Assembly (NCBI GenBank): GCA_900540045.1
Contig: UQEF01000061.1
Location: 1-17,912 of the forward strand
DNA: 17,912 bases
Direction: 5' to 3'
From: an uncultured Eubacteriales bacterium
GTDB taxonomy: Bacteria; Bacillota; Clostridia; Christensenellales; Aristaeellaceae
The notes under the pieces were generated by a model. The model did not search any database and was not told the origin of the DNA. It saw only the letters and a program-made list of their open reading frames with translations. Each line of letters begins with the position of its first letter. Positions within the stretch are counted from its first letter, which is position 1. This document shows positions 1-9,654 of this stretch, one piece after another. The position numbers and the translations under genes were made by a program.

Positions 1-2
1 TC

Positions 3-749
3 CTCAAGCGCGAGCTGCGCGGCGAAAACGTCATCAAGGGCCGCGACATGCTGGAAAAGGAGGCCAAGCGCCGCGGCGTGGCGCTCTCGGCGCTGACCAA
101 GCCGGAATACTACGAGGGGATTCTCAAGCGCTACGCCTTTTCCGAGCTCAACGACATCTACGGCGCGGTGGGCTACGGCGGCATCGCCAGCGCCTACGTG
201 ATCAGCCGCCTTCTGGAGGAGCAGCGCAAGACCGAGACCCCCGCGCTGCCCAAGGTGCAGGAGGTATCCCACGAGGAGGCGCAGAGCCATCTGGGCAAGC
301 CCACCCATGGCGTCTACGTCAAGGGTGAAAGCGGCATGCTGGTGCGCTTCGCCCGCTGCTGCAACCCCGTGCCCGGCGACGAGATCATCGGCTATATCAC
401 CCGCGGCCGCGGCGTGACCGTGCACAAGGCCGACTGCATCAACGCCACCAACTCCGAGCAGGAGCGCATGGTGGAGGTGAGCTGGGCGGGCGGGAACGAG
501 CTGGCCAACTTCAACGCCTCCATCAACATCATCGCCTACGATCACGTAAGCCTGCTGGGCGAGCTGGCCCTGTGCATCGGCAACATGGACGTGCCCATCG
601 TGGCGGTGTCGGCCAAGCGGGACGAAAAGAAAAAAACCAGCAGCATCACCATGGTCATCCAGGTCAAGAGCCGCGAGCAGCTGGATAGGGTCTTTACCCA
701 GCTGCACAAGCGCAGCGACATCATCGAGGTCTACCGCGGATCGACCTGA
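3..749 (+). CDS. relA: RelA/SpoT-family (p)ppGpp synthetase/hydrolase, C-terminal part (5' truncated by window)
   Basis: The reading frame is open from the window edge (frame starting at base 3) to TGA at 747-749, so only the last ~248 residues are present. The catalytic hydrolase and synthetase domains lie upstream, off the window. The visible part matches the regulatory half of long Rel enzymes. It starts with the end of the TGS/helical region, then a cysteine/histidine zinc-finger-like segment ([20 protein letters not shown] followed by VHKADC), then a C-terminal ACT domain over the last ~75 residues. Long Rel proteins make and degrade the alarmone (p)ppGpp, and the C-terminal half senses uncharged tRNA on the ribosome. 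The next gene is dtd, as in many Clostridia. The family call is safe. In Bacillota this would be the single bifunctional Rel, but bifunctionality cannot be judged without the N-terminus. Confidence 0.95.
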   Translation, partial: LKRELRGENVIKGRDMLEKEAKRRGVALSALTKPEYYEGILKRYAFSELNDIYGAVGYGGIASAYVISRLLEEQRKTETPALPKVQEVSHEEAQSHLGKPTHGVYVKGESGMLVRFARCCNPVPGDEIIGYITRGRGVTVHKADCINATNSEQERMVEVSWAGGNELANFNASINIIAYDHVSLLGELALCIGNMDVPIVAVSAKRDEKKKTSSITMVIQVKSREQLDRVFTQLHKRSDIIEVYRGST

Positions 750-799
750 TACCGCGCCGTCCGGCGGCGCCTATGATGCAGGAGAGGAAGGAATCACAG

Positions 800-1249
800 A
801 TGCGCGCAGTCATTCAGCGGGTAGAGAAGGCCAGCGTGAGCGTGGAGGGAGAGATCAGGGGCCAGATCGGCGCGGGGCTTCTGGTGCTGATCGGCGTGGA
901 GGAGGGCGACGGCGACGCCGATTTCAGGTACATCGCCGACAAGGCGCCCAACCTGCGCGTCTTTGAGGACGAGCAGGGCAAGATGAACCGTTCGCTTTTG
1001 GACGTGGGCGGCGAGGTGCTGGCGGTCAGCCAGTTCACTTTGCTGGGCGACGCCCGCGGCGGGCGCAGGCCCAGCTTCATCACCGCCGCGCGTCCGGAAA
1101 CAGCCGACCCCATGTACGAGCGGCTGGTGGCGGACTGGCGCGCGCGCGGCATCCGGGTGGAGACGGGCGTGTTCGGCGCGCATATGAAGGTTTCGCTGGT
1201 CAACGACGGTCCGGTGACCATCCTGCTGGATTCGCGCAGGCGGTTTTGA
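800..1249 (+). CDS. dtd: D-aminoacyl-tRNA deacylase (Dtd)
   Basis: This cytosolic proofreading enzyme hydrolyses D-aminoacyl-tRNA (and mischarged Gly-tRNA-Ala) to free tRNA. The 149-residue length is the family's usual size. The two signature motifs are visible: SQFTL (residues 77-81) and NDGPVT (135-140). The latter carries the Gly-Pro pair that lines the chirality-selective pocket. An in-frame ATG at 773 exists, but ATG 800 is chosen because it gives the canonical MRAVIQRV N-terminus and follows a purine-rich GGAGAGGAAGG site at 781-791. The gene is 50 bases after relA on the same strand with no terminator between, so co-transcription is likely. Nothing is odd about the sequence. Confidence 0.95.
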   Translation: MRAVIQRVEKASVSVEGEIRGQIGAGLLVLIGVEEGDGDADFRYIADKAPNLRVFEDEQGKMNRSLLDVGGEVLAVSQFTLLGDARGGRRPSFITAARPETADPMYERLVADWRARGIRVETGVFGAHMKVSLVNDGPVTILLDSRRRF

Positions 1250-1270
1250 AAAGGCGGGGAGCGGTAAGAA

Positions 1271-1885
1271 ATGCCAAAGATTGATGTGAAATGCCTGACT
1301 GTGGGGGATTTTCAGGTAAATTGCTATCTGGTGGTGAACGCCGAAACGCGGGAATGCCTCATCGTGGACCCCGGCGAGGAAGGGGAGCGCATCATTCGGG
1401 CGGCGCAGGAGTACAAGCCCGCCGCCGTGCTGCTCACGCACGCGCACTGGGATCACATCGGCGCGGTGGACGCGGTGTGCGCCCATTTCGGCATCCCGCT
1501 CTACGTGCATGAGGCGGACGCGCCCAAGCTCACCGACAGCACGAAGAACGTGGCCCGCCAGTTCGGCTACGACGTGACGGTTTCCACGCGCCCGCTCATG
1601 CTGCGGGGCGGGGAAACGCTCTCCCTGGCCGGCATGGACATTCGCGTGCTGCACACGCCGGGGCACAGCGCGGGCAGCGTGTGCTACCTGCTGCCGGACG
1701 CACAGGGCGTTTTGACGGGGGACACGCTGTTCGCCCACGGCTATGGCCGGACCGACTTTGCGGACGGCAGCTTCCATGAGCTCAAGGAATCGCTGCGCGC
1801 GCTGTTTCATCTCACGCCCCGGCAGATTGCCTATCCGGGGCATGAGGAAGCGGGCACGGTGGGCCGCGACCCCGTGGAGGGCTGA
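1271..1885 (+). CDS. MBL-fold (glyoxalase II-like) metallo-hydrolase
   Basis: This is a 204-residue cytosolic metallo-beta-lactamase-fold hydrolase of the short glyoxalase II-like group that commonly sits beside relA/dtd/hemZ in Clostridia. The full metal set is visible: THAHWDH (H57, H59, D61, H62), H132 in HTPGHS, D151 in TGDTLF and H191 in YPGH. A dinuclear, probably Zn or Fe, site is therefore expected. The C-terminus is short: the usual GPET-type segment after the last His reads EEAGTVGRD and ends soon after. The substrate is unknown; hydroxyacylglutathione is unlikely to be the true one in a Clostridia-type anaerobe. It starts 21 bases after dtd behind GGGGAG, and its stop is 3 bases before the hemZ ATG, indicating an operon. 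Confidence 0.9.
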   Translation: MPKIDVKCLTVGDFQVNCYLVVNAETRECLIVDPGEEGERIIRAAQEYKPAAVLLTHAHWDHIGAVDAVCAHFGIPLYVHEADAPKLTDSTKNVARQFGYDVTVSTRPLMLRGGETLSLAGMDIRVLHTPGHSAGSVCYLLPDAQGVLTGDTLFAHGYGRTDFADGSFHELKESLRALFHLTPRQIAYPGHEEAGTVGRDPVEG

Positions 1886-1888
1886 GGC

Positions 1889-3378
1889 ATGGAGAAGGTG
1901 CGCATCGCGCTGTACACGCCGCTTCCGGGGTTCGCCAACGACCTGTGCGACGTGCTCAAGCTGTTTTTTCAGGTGGAAGCCTTTGACGTCAATCCCGAAG
2001 GCGAGGGCGGCGAGCCGCTGCGCCATGACTATCAGGAGCGCGGCGGCGTGGCGCGGAGCGTGATGCATCTGCGCGGCCGCAGCTTTTCGATGGAGCAGGC
2101 TTTGCCGCAGGCCGTCCCCGGCGGGGACGGCGGGCACCTGGCGGTTGCGCTCAAGCGGGTGCGAAAGCGTCTGTGCAAGCTGTCGCTGTACCGTCTGCTG
2201 AAGGAGCTCACGGGCGCGCATCCCCCGTGGGGCGCGCTCACGGGCATCCGGCCCACGCGGCTATTGTGTCAGGCCATGGAGGAAGGGCGCTCCATGGAGG
2301 AGGCCGAACGGTATCTGGAATCGTTTTTCGACGTGACGCCCGAAAAGGCGGCGCTGCTTGCCCGCATCGTGCGGGAGCAGCAAAAGCTGCCCGCGCCCTG
2401 CACGGCGCAGGCGGACGTATATATCTCCATCCCCTTTTGCCGCACGCGCTGCGCCTACTGCTCCTTCCCCGGCGAGGCGGTGGGCAGGGGTGGGCGCATC
2501 GCCCCGTATCTGGAGGCGCTTTTCGGGGAAATGCGGGAGGGCGCGCGGCTGATGGAGCGGTGCGGGCTTTCGCTGCGCGCGCTCTACGTGGGCGGCGGCA
2601 CCCCTTCGGCGCTGGGCGAGGAGGACTTCGCCCGGCTGATGGACGAGGTGACGGCGCGCTTTCCCGGCGCGCGGGAGTACACCGTGGAGGCGGGGCGCCC
2701 GGATACCATCACCCGCGGCAAGCTGCTTGCGCTCAAGCGGCTGGGCATCGGCCGCATCAGCATCAACCCCCAGACCATGAACGACGAAACCCTGCGCCTC
2801 ATCGGCCGGGACCACACGGCCCGCCAGACCTGCGAGGCCTTTGCGCTGGCGCGGGAGCTGGGATTTGACGACATCAACATGGACGTGATCGCGGGCCTGC
2901 CCGGCGAGGACGAGGCGGCCTTCGCCCGCACGATGGAGGAGGTGCGCCGCCTCGCGCCCGACAGCCTGACCGTGCATACGCTGGCCATCAAGCGGTCCAG
3001 CCGGCTCAATCTGGAGCGCGCGCCCCTGCCGGACGCCGCCGTGGCCGCCGCCATGGTGCGCCTGGGCGAGGAGACCGCCGAGGCGCTCGGCCTTGCGCCC
3101 TATTACCTCTACCGGCAGAAGTACATGGCCGGGCAGCAGCAGAACGTGGGCTACGCCCGCCCCGGCGCGGCGTGCCTGTACAATGTGGATATCATGGAGG
3201 AAACCACCTCCATCCTCGCCATGGGCGCGGGGGCCATCAGCAAGCGCGTGCTGCCGGACCGGGAGCTGCGCATCCGCCGCGCGCCCAACGTGACCAATGT
3301 GAGCGTCTATATCGACCGCGCCGAGGAAATGGCGCGGCGTAAGGAAATCCTTTTTACACAAACGGAGGGAGAGAAACC

Positions 3379-3391
<13 letters not shown>
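1889..3391 (+). CDS. hemZ: HemZ-type oxygen-independent coproporphyrinogen III dehydrogenase (radical SAM)
   Basis: This is a 500-residue radical-SAM protein of the HemZ type. The 4Fe-4S-binding motif C184-RTR-C188-AY-C191 follows VYISIPF, the characteristic HemN/HemZ lead-in. YVGGGTPSAL follows it, then a conserved loop with DINMDVIAGLPGE. The C-terminal block YYLYRQKYMAGQQQNVGYA is typical of HemZ. A ~175-residue N-terminal extension precedes the radical SAM core, as in B. subtilis HemZ and unlike HemN or HemW. The family oxidatively decarboxylates coproporphyrinogen III anaerobically. No other haem genes are in view, so the substrate is inferred from family. It starts 3 bases after the MBL gene, and its last 13 bases overlap glpK (ATG 3379), suggesting translational coupling. 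Confidence 0.9.
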
Positions 3392-4875
<1,484 letters not shown>

Positions 4876-4881
4876 AAAAAG

Positions 4882-4919
4882 CGGGGCCGGGAGGGGCGTG
4901 TGCCTTTCCGGCCCCGTTT
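4882..4919 (+). terminator. Intrinsic terminator after glpK
   Basis: A long GC-rich hairpin begins 6 bases after the glpK stop. Bases 4882-4895 pair with 4903-4916 (core CGGGGCCGG with CCGGCCCCG, extended by G-T and A-T pairs), leaving a 7-base loop and a TTT run at 4917-4919. A run of seven A's upstream (4874-4880) could allow some function on the opposite strand. The U-tract is short, so efficiency is inferred. The next gene starts only 26 bases downstream. Confidence 0.8.
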
Positions 4920-4945
4920 CAACCGCGCAGAGAGGAGGTGCGGCC

Positions 4946-5593
4946 ATGAAAATCGAGATCTCCGAGGCCTTTCCCGAACATTTCCGGCCCGCGTATCCGG
5001 AGGAATTCGAGCTGTTTTCCCACTTTGAGACGACGGCGGGCATCCCCTCGCCGCTCTTTGCCATCACCACATGGAAGGAAAACGGCCTGCCCAACGTATG
5101 CTTCCACGCGTGGAGCTGCTTTCACGGGGACAGGACCGCCTTTTTCGCCGTGATGGGCAACCTATACCAGCACACGCACACCTATGCCAACATCCTGCGG
5201 GAAAGGTGCTTCGCCCTGAATTTCCTGCCCATCGCCTGCTATGACCGGCTGGTGGAGACCATCCGCCGAAACGGCATGGACGAGGACGAGTTTGAGGCGG
5301 GGGGCTTTGCGCTGGAGGAGGCGCGGACCATTCATGCGCCGCTGATCGCGGAGGCGTTTCTGAGTCTGGAATGCACGCTTGCGGAGGCCAAAGACCTCAC
5401 CGGCGCGGGACAGACCGCCATGGTGACGGGACAGGTGCGGCATGCGTGGGTTGAGGAAGCCTATGCGCGGGGGTATGACCGGCGCTGCGGCAAGGACGGC
5501 TTCATGCTGCTGGTGCCCGCGCCGCAGGACCTGCTCACCGGCGCGCCGGGTCAGTCGGGCATTGCGACGGTGAACATCGAACGGCTGGACTAA
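4946..5593 (+). CDS. Flavin reductase-like, FMN-binding split-barrel protein
   Basis: This is a 215-residue protein resembling the flavin-reductase-like split-barrel family. Members bind FMN and reduce flavin or act on small redox substrates in the cytosol. The N-terminal IPSPLFAITTWKENGLPNV and the following strand-rich region (residues ~30-90) fit the FMN-binding barrel; the NILRERCFALNFL and ECTLAEAKDL segments also occur at the expected places. ATG 4946 is chosen over an upstream in-frame ATG at 4898 because it has an ideal AGAGGAGGTG site 5-7 bases before it, and because the upstream choice would run through the terminator hairpin. No promoter fits between the glpK terminator and this start. 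The substrate is unknown; the family call rests on pattern recognition. Confidence 0.8.
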   Translation: MKIEISEAFPEHFRPAYPEEFELFSHFETTAGIPSPLFAITTWKENGLPNVCFHAWSCFHGDRTAFFAVMGNLYQHTHTYANILRERCFALNFLPIACYDRLVETIRRNGMDEDEFEAGGFALEEARTIHAPLIAEAFLSLECTLAEAKDLTGAGQTAMVTGQVRHAWVEEAYARGYDRRCGKDGFMLLVPAPQDLLTGAPGQSGIATVNIERLD

Positions 5594-5635
5594 AGCGTGC
5601 GCATCGGGGGCATGCTGTTTACGGAGGTGACGGAG

Positions 5636-6061
5636 ATGCTTCCCGAAATGGAGCTGTTTCAGTACATTTACAAGACGGCCGACATGGGCTGCCAGGGCAT
5701 CGACACGGTGGAGGAGCACGCGGAAAAGCGCCTGCGCGAGGAGCTCAGGCGCGAGCGGCAGGAGTACCGGGCCATCCGCGACGAGGCGGACGGCCACATC
5801 CGCCGGCGGGGCGATACGCCCGCGGGCGTGGGAACCATGGCGCGCGTATCCGCCGAATGGATGAGCAAGGGCCAGCTGGCCATGGACGACTCGCGCGGAA
5901 AGATCGCGGAAATGATGATTCAGGGCACCACCACGGGCATCGTCAAGACCATCCGCCATCTGAACGACTATCAGGGCGACGACGGCGACGCGCGCAGGCT
6001 GGGCGAGCGCCTGCTGGATACGCAGGAGCAGAACGTGGAGCGCATGAAAGCCTATCTCTGA
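5636..6061 (+). CDS. Small conserved helical protein, possibly ferritin-like/four-helix
   Basis: This protein has 141 residues if started at ATG 5636, which has GGAGG eight bases upstream (5623-5627). Earlier in-frame starts at GTG 5597 and ATG 5612 lack a good site. The sequence is charged and strongly helical: ELFQYIYKTADMG, a highly charged EEHAEKRLREELRRERQEYRAI helix, AEMMIQGTTTGIVKTIRHLND, and a final LLDTQEQNVERMKAYL helix. This fits a four-helix bundle like small clostridial proteins of unknown role, loosely resembling ferritin-like DUF2383 proteins. No complete diiron ligand set is evident. There is no signal peptide or TM. It follows the flavin reductase by 42 bases and is probably co-transcribed. 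It ends 5 bases before the convergent gene. Function unknown. Confidence 0.75.
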   Translation: MLPEMELFQYIYKTADMGCQGIDTVEEHAEKRLREELRRERQEYRAIRDEADGHIRRRGDTPAGVGTMARVSAEWMSKGQLAMDDSRGKIAEMMIQGTTTGIVKTIRHLNDYQGDDGDARRLGERLLDTQEQNVERMKAYL

Positions 6062-6066
6062 GCCCC

Positions 6067-9000
6067 TTACAGGCGCCAAAGGCGCTTGAGCTGGCTCAGG
6101 CAGCGCACAGCCATGGCCATGTCATCCTCCGGGGCGCATGGCTTTTCGTTTGCGAAGACGGTGTCCAGCTCCATCTGCGCGGTGGGGGTCAGGCGCACGC
6201 CGTCCGCCTCCTCGAAGGCGCGGGGCATCAGGCGCTCCGCCGCCTGGGGAAAGACGCGGTAAAACAGCGGCAGATAGCCGCTCAAAAGGTCCTCGCGCTC
6301 CGGGCCGCCGTAGGGGCGGGTGCCGTTCCACCGGTCCGCGCCATGGACGGCGCTCTGGAGCGCGTCGTCCCGCGCCAGCAGGCCGCGCGCCACCTCCTGC
6401 TTGGGGTGGCGGCTCTGCACCGGCAGCAGCACGCGCAGGGGATGGTCCGTGCTCAGGCGCGTCATGGCCAGCGAGCACAGGCGGGTCAGCTGTTCGTCGG
6501 CGAGGGCCTTGACAAGCTGGCCGCCGTTGCCCGCCACGCACAGCGCCATGCGCTGCGCAAGCAGGGGCGAGAGGTCCGCGTCGGCATGGGCGCGCTGCAT
6601 CAGCTCGCCCGAGAGATAAAACAGGTAGCCGATGTGAAGCAGCAGCAGGCTTTCAAAGTAGGTGATACCGCCCAGAGAGCGGGCGGCGGCCATGGCCTCG
6701 CGGATGTCCCCGGCGTAGGCGGCGAGCAGATCGTCCAGCAAAAACATGCATTTCAGCCGCCCCCGCGTGGTGGACGCCTCGCGACGGAACGCGGAGACGA
6801 CGCCGCCGACCGCCTGCCGCAGCGCCTCGGAGCCGGAGGCAAAGTCGCGCTCCAGATCCTCGCTGTGCCAGTCGCACAGGGATTCAAAGAGCATCTCCCG
6901 GCAGCCCAGCAGGAGCGAGCACTCGATGGCGGCATGCGCCGCGCCGCCCAGCCACAGGCTGAGATCCGCCGTGCTGCCGCCGATGTCGAGGTTGAGATAG
7001 CCGCTGCCCGCGCTGACCTCGCTGCGGGAGAGGAAATAGAGGCCGTCCGCCTGATTTTCCGTGGCATAGAGCACGGCCGGGCAGCCGCCGGTCAGGGGCA
7101 GGCCGCATTCGGCGGACACCTCCCGCGCGAGGCCGCGCATCATTTCCAGATAGGCCTCCTGCTTGGCGGGCGGCATGGCGTTGGGCATGGACACGCGCCA
7201 GGACGCCGAGGACGACCCCCACAGCCGCGCCGAAAGCGCCGCCTGAAGCATGGCCTGCTTGAGAAACAGGCGAAGGCACCGAAGCGCATAGTCCTCGCCG
7301 CTCCACTTGAGGTCGTAGTACAGGGCGGAGGCGCTTTTTTCCAGCAGGTCGGGCAGGGAGAGGCGGTAGTAGATGTGCCCGTCGCACAGAACCGTGCGCC
7401 AGGCTTCCGGCGCGTCGGTGAACATGTCCATCACGCTGTAATAGGTGGCCTCGACGGCGCTTCCGGGCAGAAGCACCGTGTCGGGCAGAAATTCGTCGGC
7501 CAGGCGGGCGCCGTCGTCCGGCGCGGGCGAAAGGAGCGTGCGGTGCAGGCATTCGGGCAAAGACGCGGGCTGCACGCGGCCGTCCTGCCGGAGCATGACG
7601 GTGGTGGAGATGCTGCCGAAGTCGATGGCGATGGCCGCGGCGGGCTCGTGACGCAAAAGGCGGCGGGGCGCGTCGTTGAGCAGCGCGCCCAGAGAGAGCG
7701 CGCCGCGCCGGAGCGCCACAAAGGCCGGGAAGCGGTCCACGCAGGTGTTGCGCCATGCGAAGCCGGAGGCGGAGCGCAGCTCGCCCTGCGTCCAGCCCCC
7801 GGCGCTCAGGGCCCATACCTCCACGCTCTGCGGGCGGTGGGCATGGACGAAATAGCGCTTCCACAGGCCGGGCGAAAGGCGCACATTGGGCCATACGGCC
7901 ACGTAGGGGGCCTCCCCGGCGGGCAGCACAAAGGCCGCGCCGGTTTGCAGCGCGTCGCTCAGGACATAGGCGCGGCGGAAGGTGACGGCGCTTTCCGCCG
8001 CCGTTTCGCCCCGCTGCACACGGCGGCGCAGCCGCAGACACGCCTCGATGGAGCGCCCATCCGCAGCGGGCAGAAAGCGCAGGCCGGAGAGGTCCAGCCG
8101 GGGCGCGCCGGATTCGTCCGCGTCGGCGGCGTCCGTCAGAAAGGCGCACAGCCCGGGCGAGAGCGGGGGCACGGCATAACAGGCGCGCGCGCCCAGCGTG
8201 ACGCGGCAGGCCGTGTTAAGCGTTTCATCTGCGAAGGGCGGCGGGCCGTCCAGCAGGAGAAGCGCGTCGGAAAGCGGGGCCTCCACCAGCGCCGCGTCCT
8301 CCATGCCAAGCGCGTCCAGGAGCAGGGCGCAGAGGGCGGCGGGACGGCCGTCCAGCGGATAGGTCACCTCAAGGGTGAAGCCCGCATCTTCGGGCCGGCG
8401 GTCCAGCTCGTCCGCCCAGCCTTTGAGCAGGCCGGGCAGGCGCGGCCAAAGGCCGGGGCGGTCCTGCGAGGCTTCCGCCAGCTCCCGCAACGTGATCGAA
8501 GCGCGCCTGCGCCAGCCCGCGTCGTGCTGTTCCAGCAGGGCGAGCTCCCGTTTCAGGCGCGCCAGCGCGTCCGCTTCGCCGGGGCTGCGCGCGGGCTCGG
8601 CCAGACAGAAGGCGGACCGGCGGGCAAAGGCCGCGCCGTCCAGCGAATACAGGACGCAGCCGCCGCCCTCCGCGGCGGGAGGCACGGGGCCCAGCGCCAC
8701 GCGAAGAAGCGGGTTGGCGGCGGGGTCGGCCTCCTGCGGATGCAGCGTTTCTTCCCGGACCCCGGCGGGCGTGTCAGCCAGCGTATGGGCGGCCAGAATC
8801 CGGGCGCGGAGATCGTCCAGCGCCTGCGCGTCGCCCCGCGAAAGCAGGTCGCGCCACGCGCCGCGCGCGCGGGAGATGTCCGTAAGAAACGGGCGCAGCA
8901 CGCCGCACAGGCCCGCCGCGGGATCGTAGAGGGGGCTGCGCAGGGAGGGCTGCTCGTTCAGGCGGCATAAAAGCGCAAGCCGCGCGGTCAGGAACGCGGC

Positions 9001-9633
9001 GTCGCGCTCGCAAAGGCATGCGCAGGGGTCGAGGAAACGGCGCCGCGCGCGGTCATACCACGTTACGCAGGGCGGCAGCAGGGGGCTCAGGTCGCCGGGG
9101 TCGGCGGCGGGCACCACGGCCATGGCGCGGGAGAGAAGGGCGACGGGCCGCGCGGGGATGCCCTCGCCGCGCAGCGTGAACGCCCACAGCCCGTCCGGGG
9201 CGCGGGCGGGGGAGAGCGCGGCGGTCACCGAGGCGGAGAAGGCCGTGCCGCCGTCCGAGAGGCGCACCAGCTCCAGGGCGGGCCATGCGCCGTCCTGCGG
9301 CCAGGTATCCCACAGAAGCAGCAGGGCCAGCACCGCGCGCCAGGCCGCCATCGAGGGATGGGCCAGGGCGCGCTCCGGCGTCAGGCGCGAAAGGCGGCGC
9401 AGCTGCTGCTCGGCGCTGAGCACGTCGGGGATGGAATAGCTCACGTCGATGCCCGGCGTTTGCAGGTAGCGGGCCAGGCTTTCCAGCCATTCGCGCGGGC
9501 GCCGGTTGTGGTCGCTCACGATGCCGGGCGCGGTATGGTAGCCCGTATGAAAGCCCTCGTCCATCGGGGGCAGAAAGGTCAGGTAGGCGGTCTGGCGGTC
9601 CAGCGCCTGCTTTTCTTCACGGTTGCCGCGCAC
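6067..9633 (-). CDS. Large protein (1188 aa) with C-terminal actin/Hsp70-like (ASKHA) ATPase domain
   Basis: This is a large soluble protein of unrecognised family. Residues ~1-660 show no known motif. Residues ~665-1150 carry the three actin/Hsp70 nucleotide-binding signatures in order: phosphate-1 IDFGSISTTVML (D671), phosphate-2 LNLDIGGSTADLSLWLGG (D883) and a late glycine turn VAGNGG (1033-1038) at the adenosine-motif position. An ATPase of the actin/Hsp70/sugar-kinase superfamily is therefore likely. The overall plan resembles large SrfB-type proteins, but that resemblance is a guess. The start is GTG 9633, preceded by GGAAGGAGGG with the core 8 bases upstream. There is no signal peptide or TM, so it is cytosolic. 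It lies 21 bases after the tubulin-like gene and is the last gene of the leftward operon. It probably works with the tubulin-like protein, perhaps as its regulator or partner filament. Confidence 0.85.
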   Translation of the reverse strand: MRGNREEKQALDRQTAYLTFLPPMDEGFHTGYHTAPGIVSDHNRRPREWLESLARYLQTPGIDVSYSIPDVLSAEQQLRRLSRLTPERALAHPSMAAWRAVLALLLLWDTWPQDGAWPALELVRLSDGGTAFSASVTAALSPARAPDGLWAFTLRGEGIPARPVALLSRAMAVVPAADPGDLSPLLPPCVTWYDRARRRFLDPCACLCERDAAFLTARLALLCRLNEQPSLRSPLYDPAAGLCGVLRPFLTDISRARGAWRDLLSRGDAQALDDLRARILAAHTLADTPAGVREETLHPQEADPAANPLLRVALGPVPPAAEGGGCVLYSLDGAAFARRSAFCLAEPARSPGEADALARLKRELALLEQHDAGWRRRASITLRELAEASQDRPGLWPRLPGLLKGWADELDRRPEDAGFTLEVTYPLDGRPAALCALLLDALGMEDAALVEAPLSDALLLLDGPPPFADETLNTACRVTLGARACYAVPPLSPGLCAFLTDAADADESGAPRLDLSGLRFLPAADGRSIEACLRLRRRVQRGETAAESAVTFRRAYVLSDALQTGAAFVLPAGEAPYVAVWPNVRLSPGLWKRYFVHAHRPQSVEVWALSAGGWTQGELRSASGFAWRNTCVDRFPAFVALRRGALSLGALLNDAPRRLLRHEPAAAIAIDFGSISTTVMLRQDGRVQPASLPECLHRTLLSPAPDDGARLADEFLPDTVLLPGSAVEATYYSVMDMFTDAPEAWRTVLCDGHIYYRLSLPDLLEKSASALYYDLKWSGEDYALRCLRLFLKQAMLQAALSARLWGSSSASWRVSMPNAMPPAKQEAYLEMMRGLAREVSAECGLPLTGGCPAVLYATENQADGLYFLSRSEVSAGSGYLNLDIGGSTADLSLWLGGAAHAAIECSLLLGCREMLFESLCDWHSEDLERDFASGSEALRQAVGGVVSAFRREASTTRGRLKCMFLLDDLLAAYAGDIREAMAAARSLGGITYFESLLLLHIGYLFYLSGELMQRAHADADLSPLLAQRMALCVAGNGGQLVKALADEQLTRLCSLAMTRLSTDHPLRVLLPVQSRHPKQEVARGLLARDDALQSAVHGADRWNGTRPYGGPEREDLLSGYLPLFYRVFPQAAERLMPRAFEEADGVRLTPTAQMELDTVFANEKPCAPEDDMAMAVRCLSQLKRLWRL

Positions 9634-9654
9634 GGCGCGTCCCTCCTTCCACGG

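Noticed and set aside
6071..6087. Short hairpin AGGCGCC-AAA-GGCGCTT as a terminator
   Set aside because: It is inside the coding end of the actin-like gene and has no adjacent T-run on either strand.
5857..8970. A 1037-codon plus-strand open frame opposite the actin-like gene
   Set aside because: It is low in stops because the DNA is GC-rich, its translation is Arg/Ala/Gly/His-rich without motifs, it has no ribosome site, and the minus strand encodes clear ATPase motifs.
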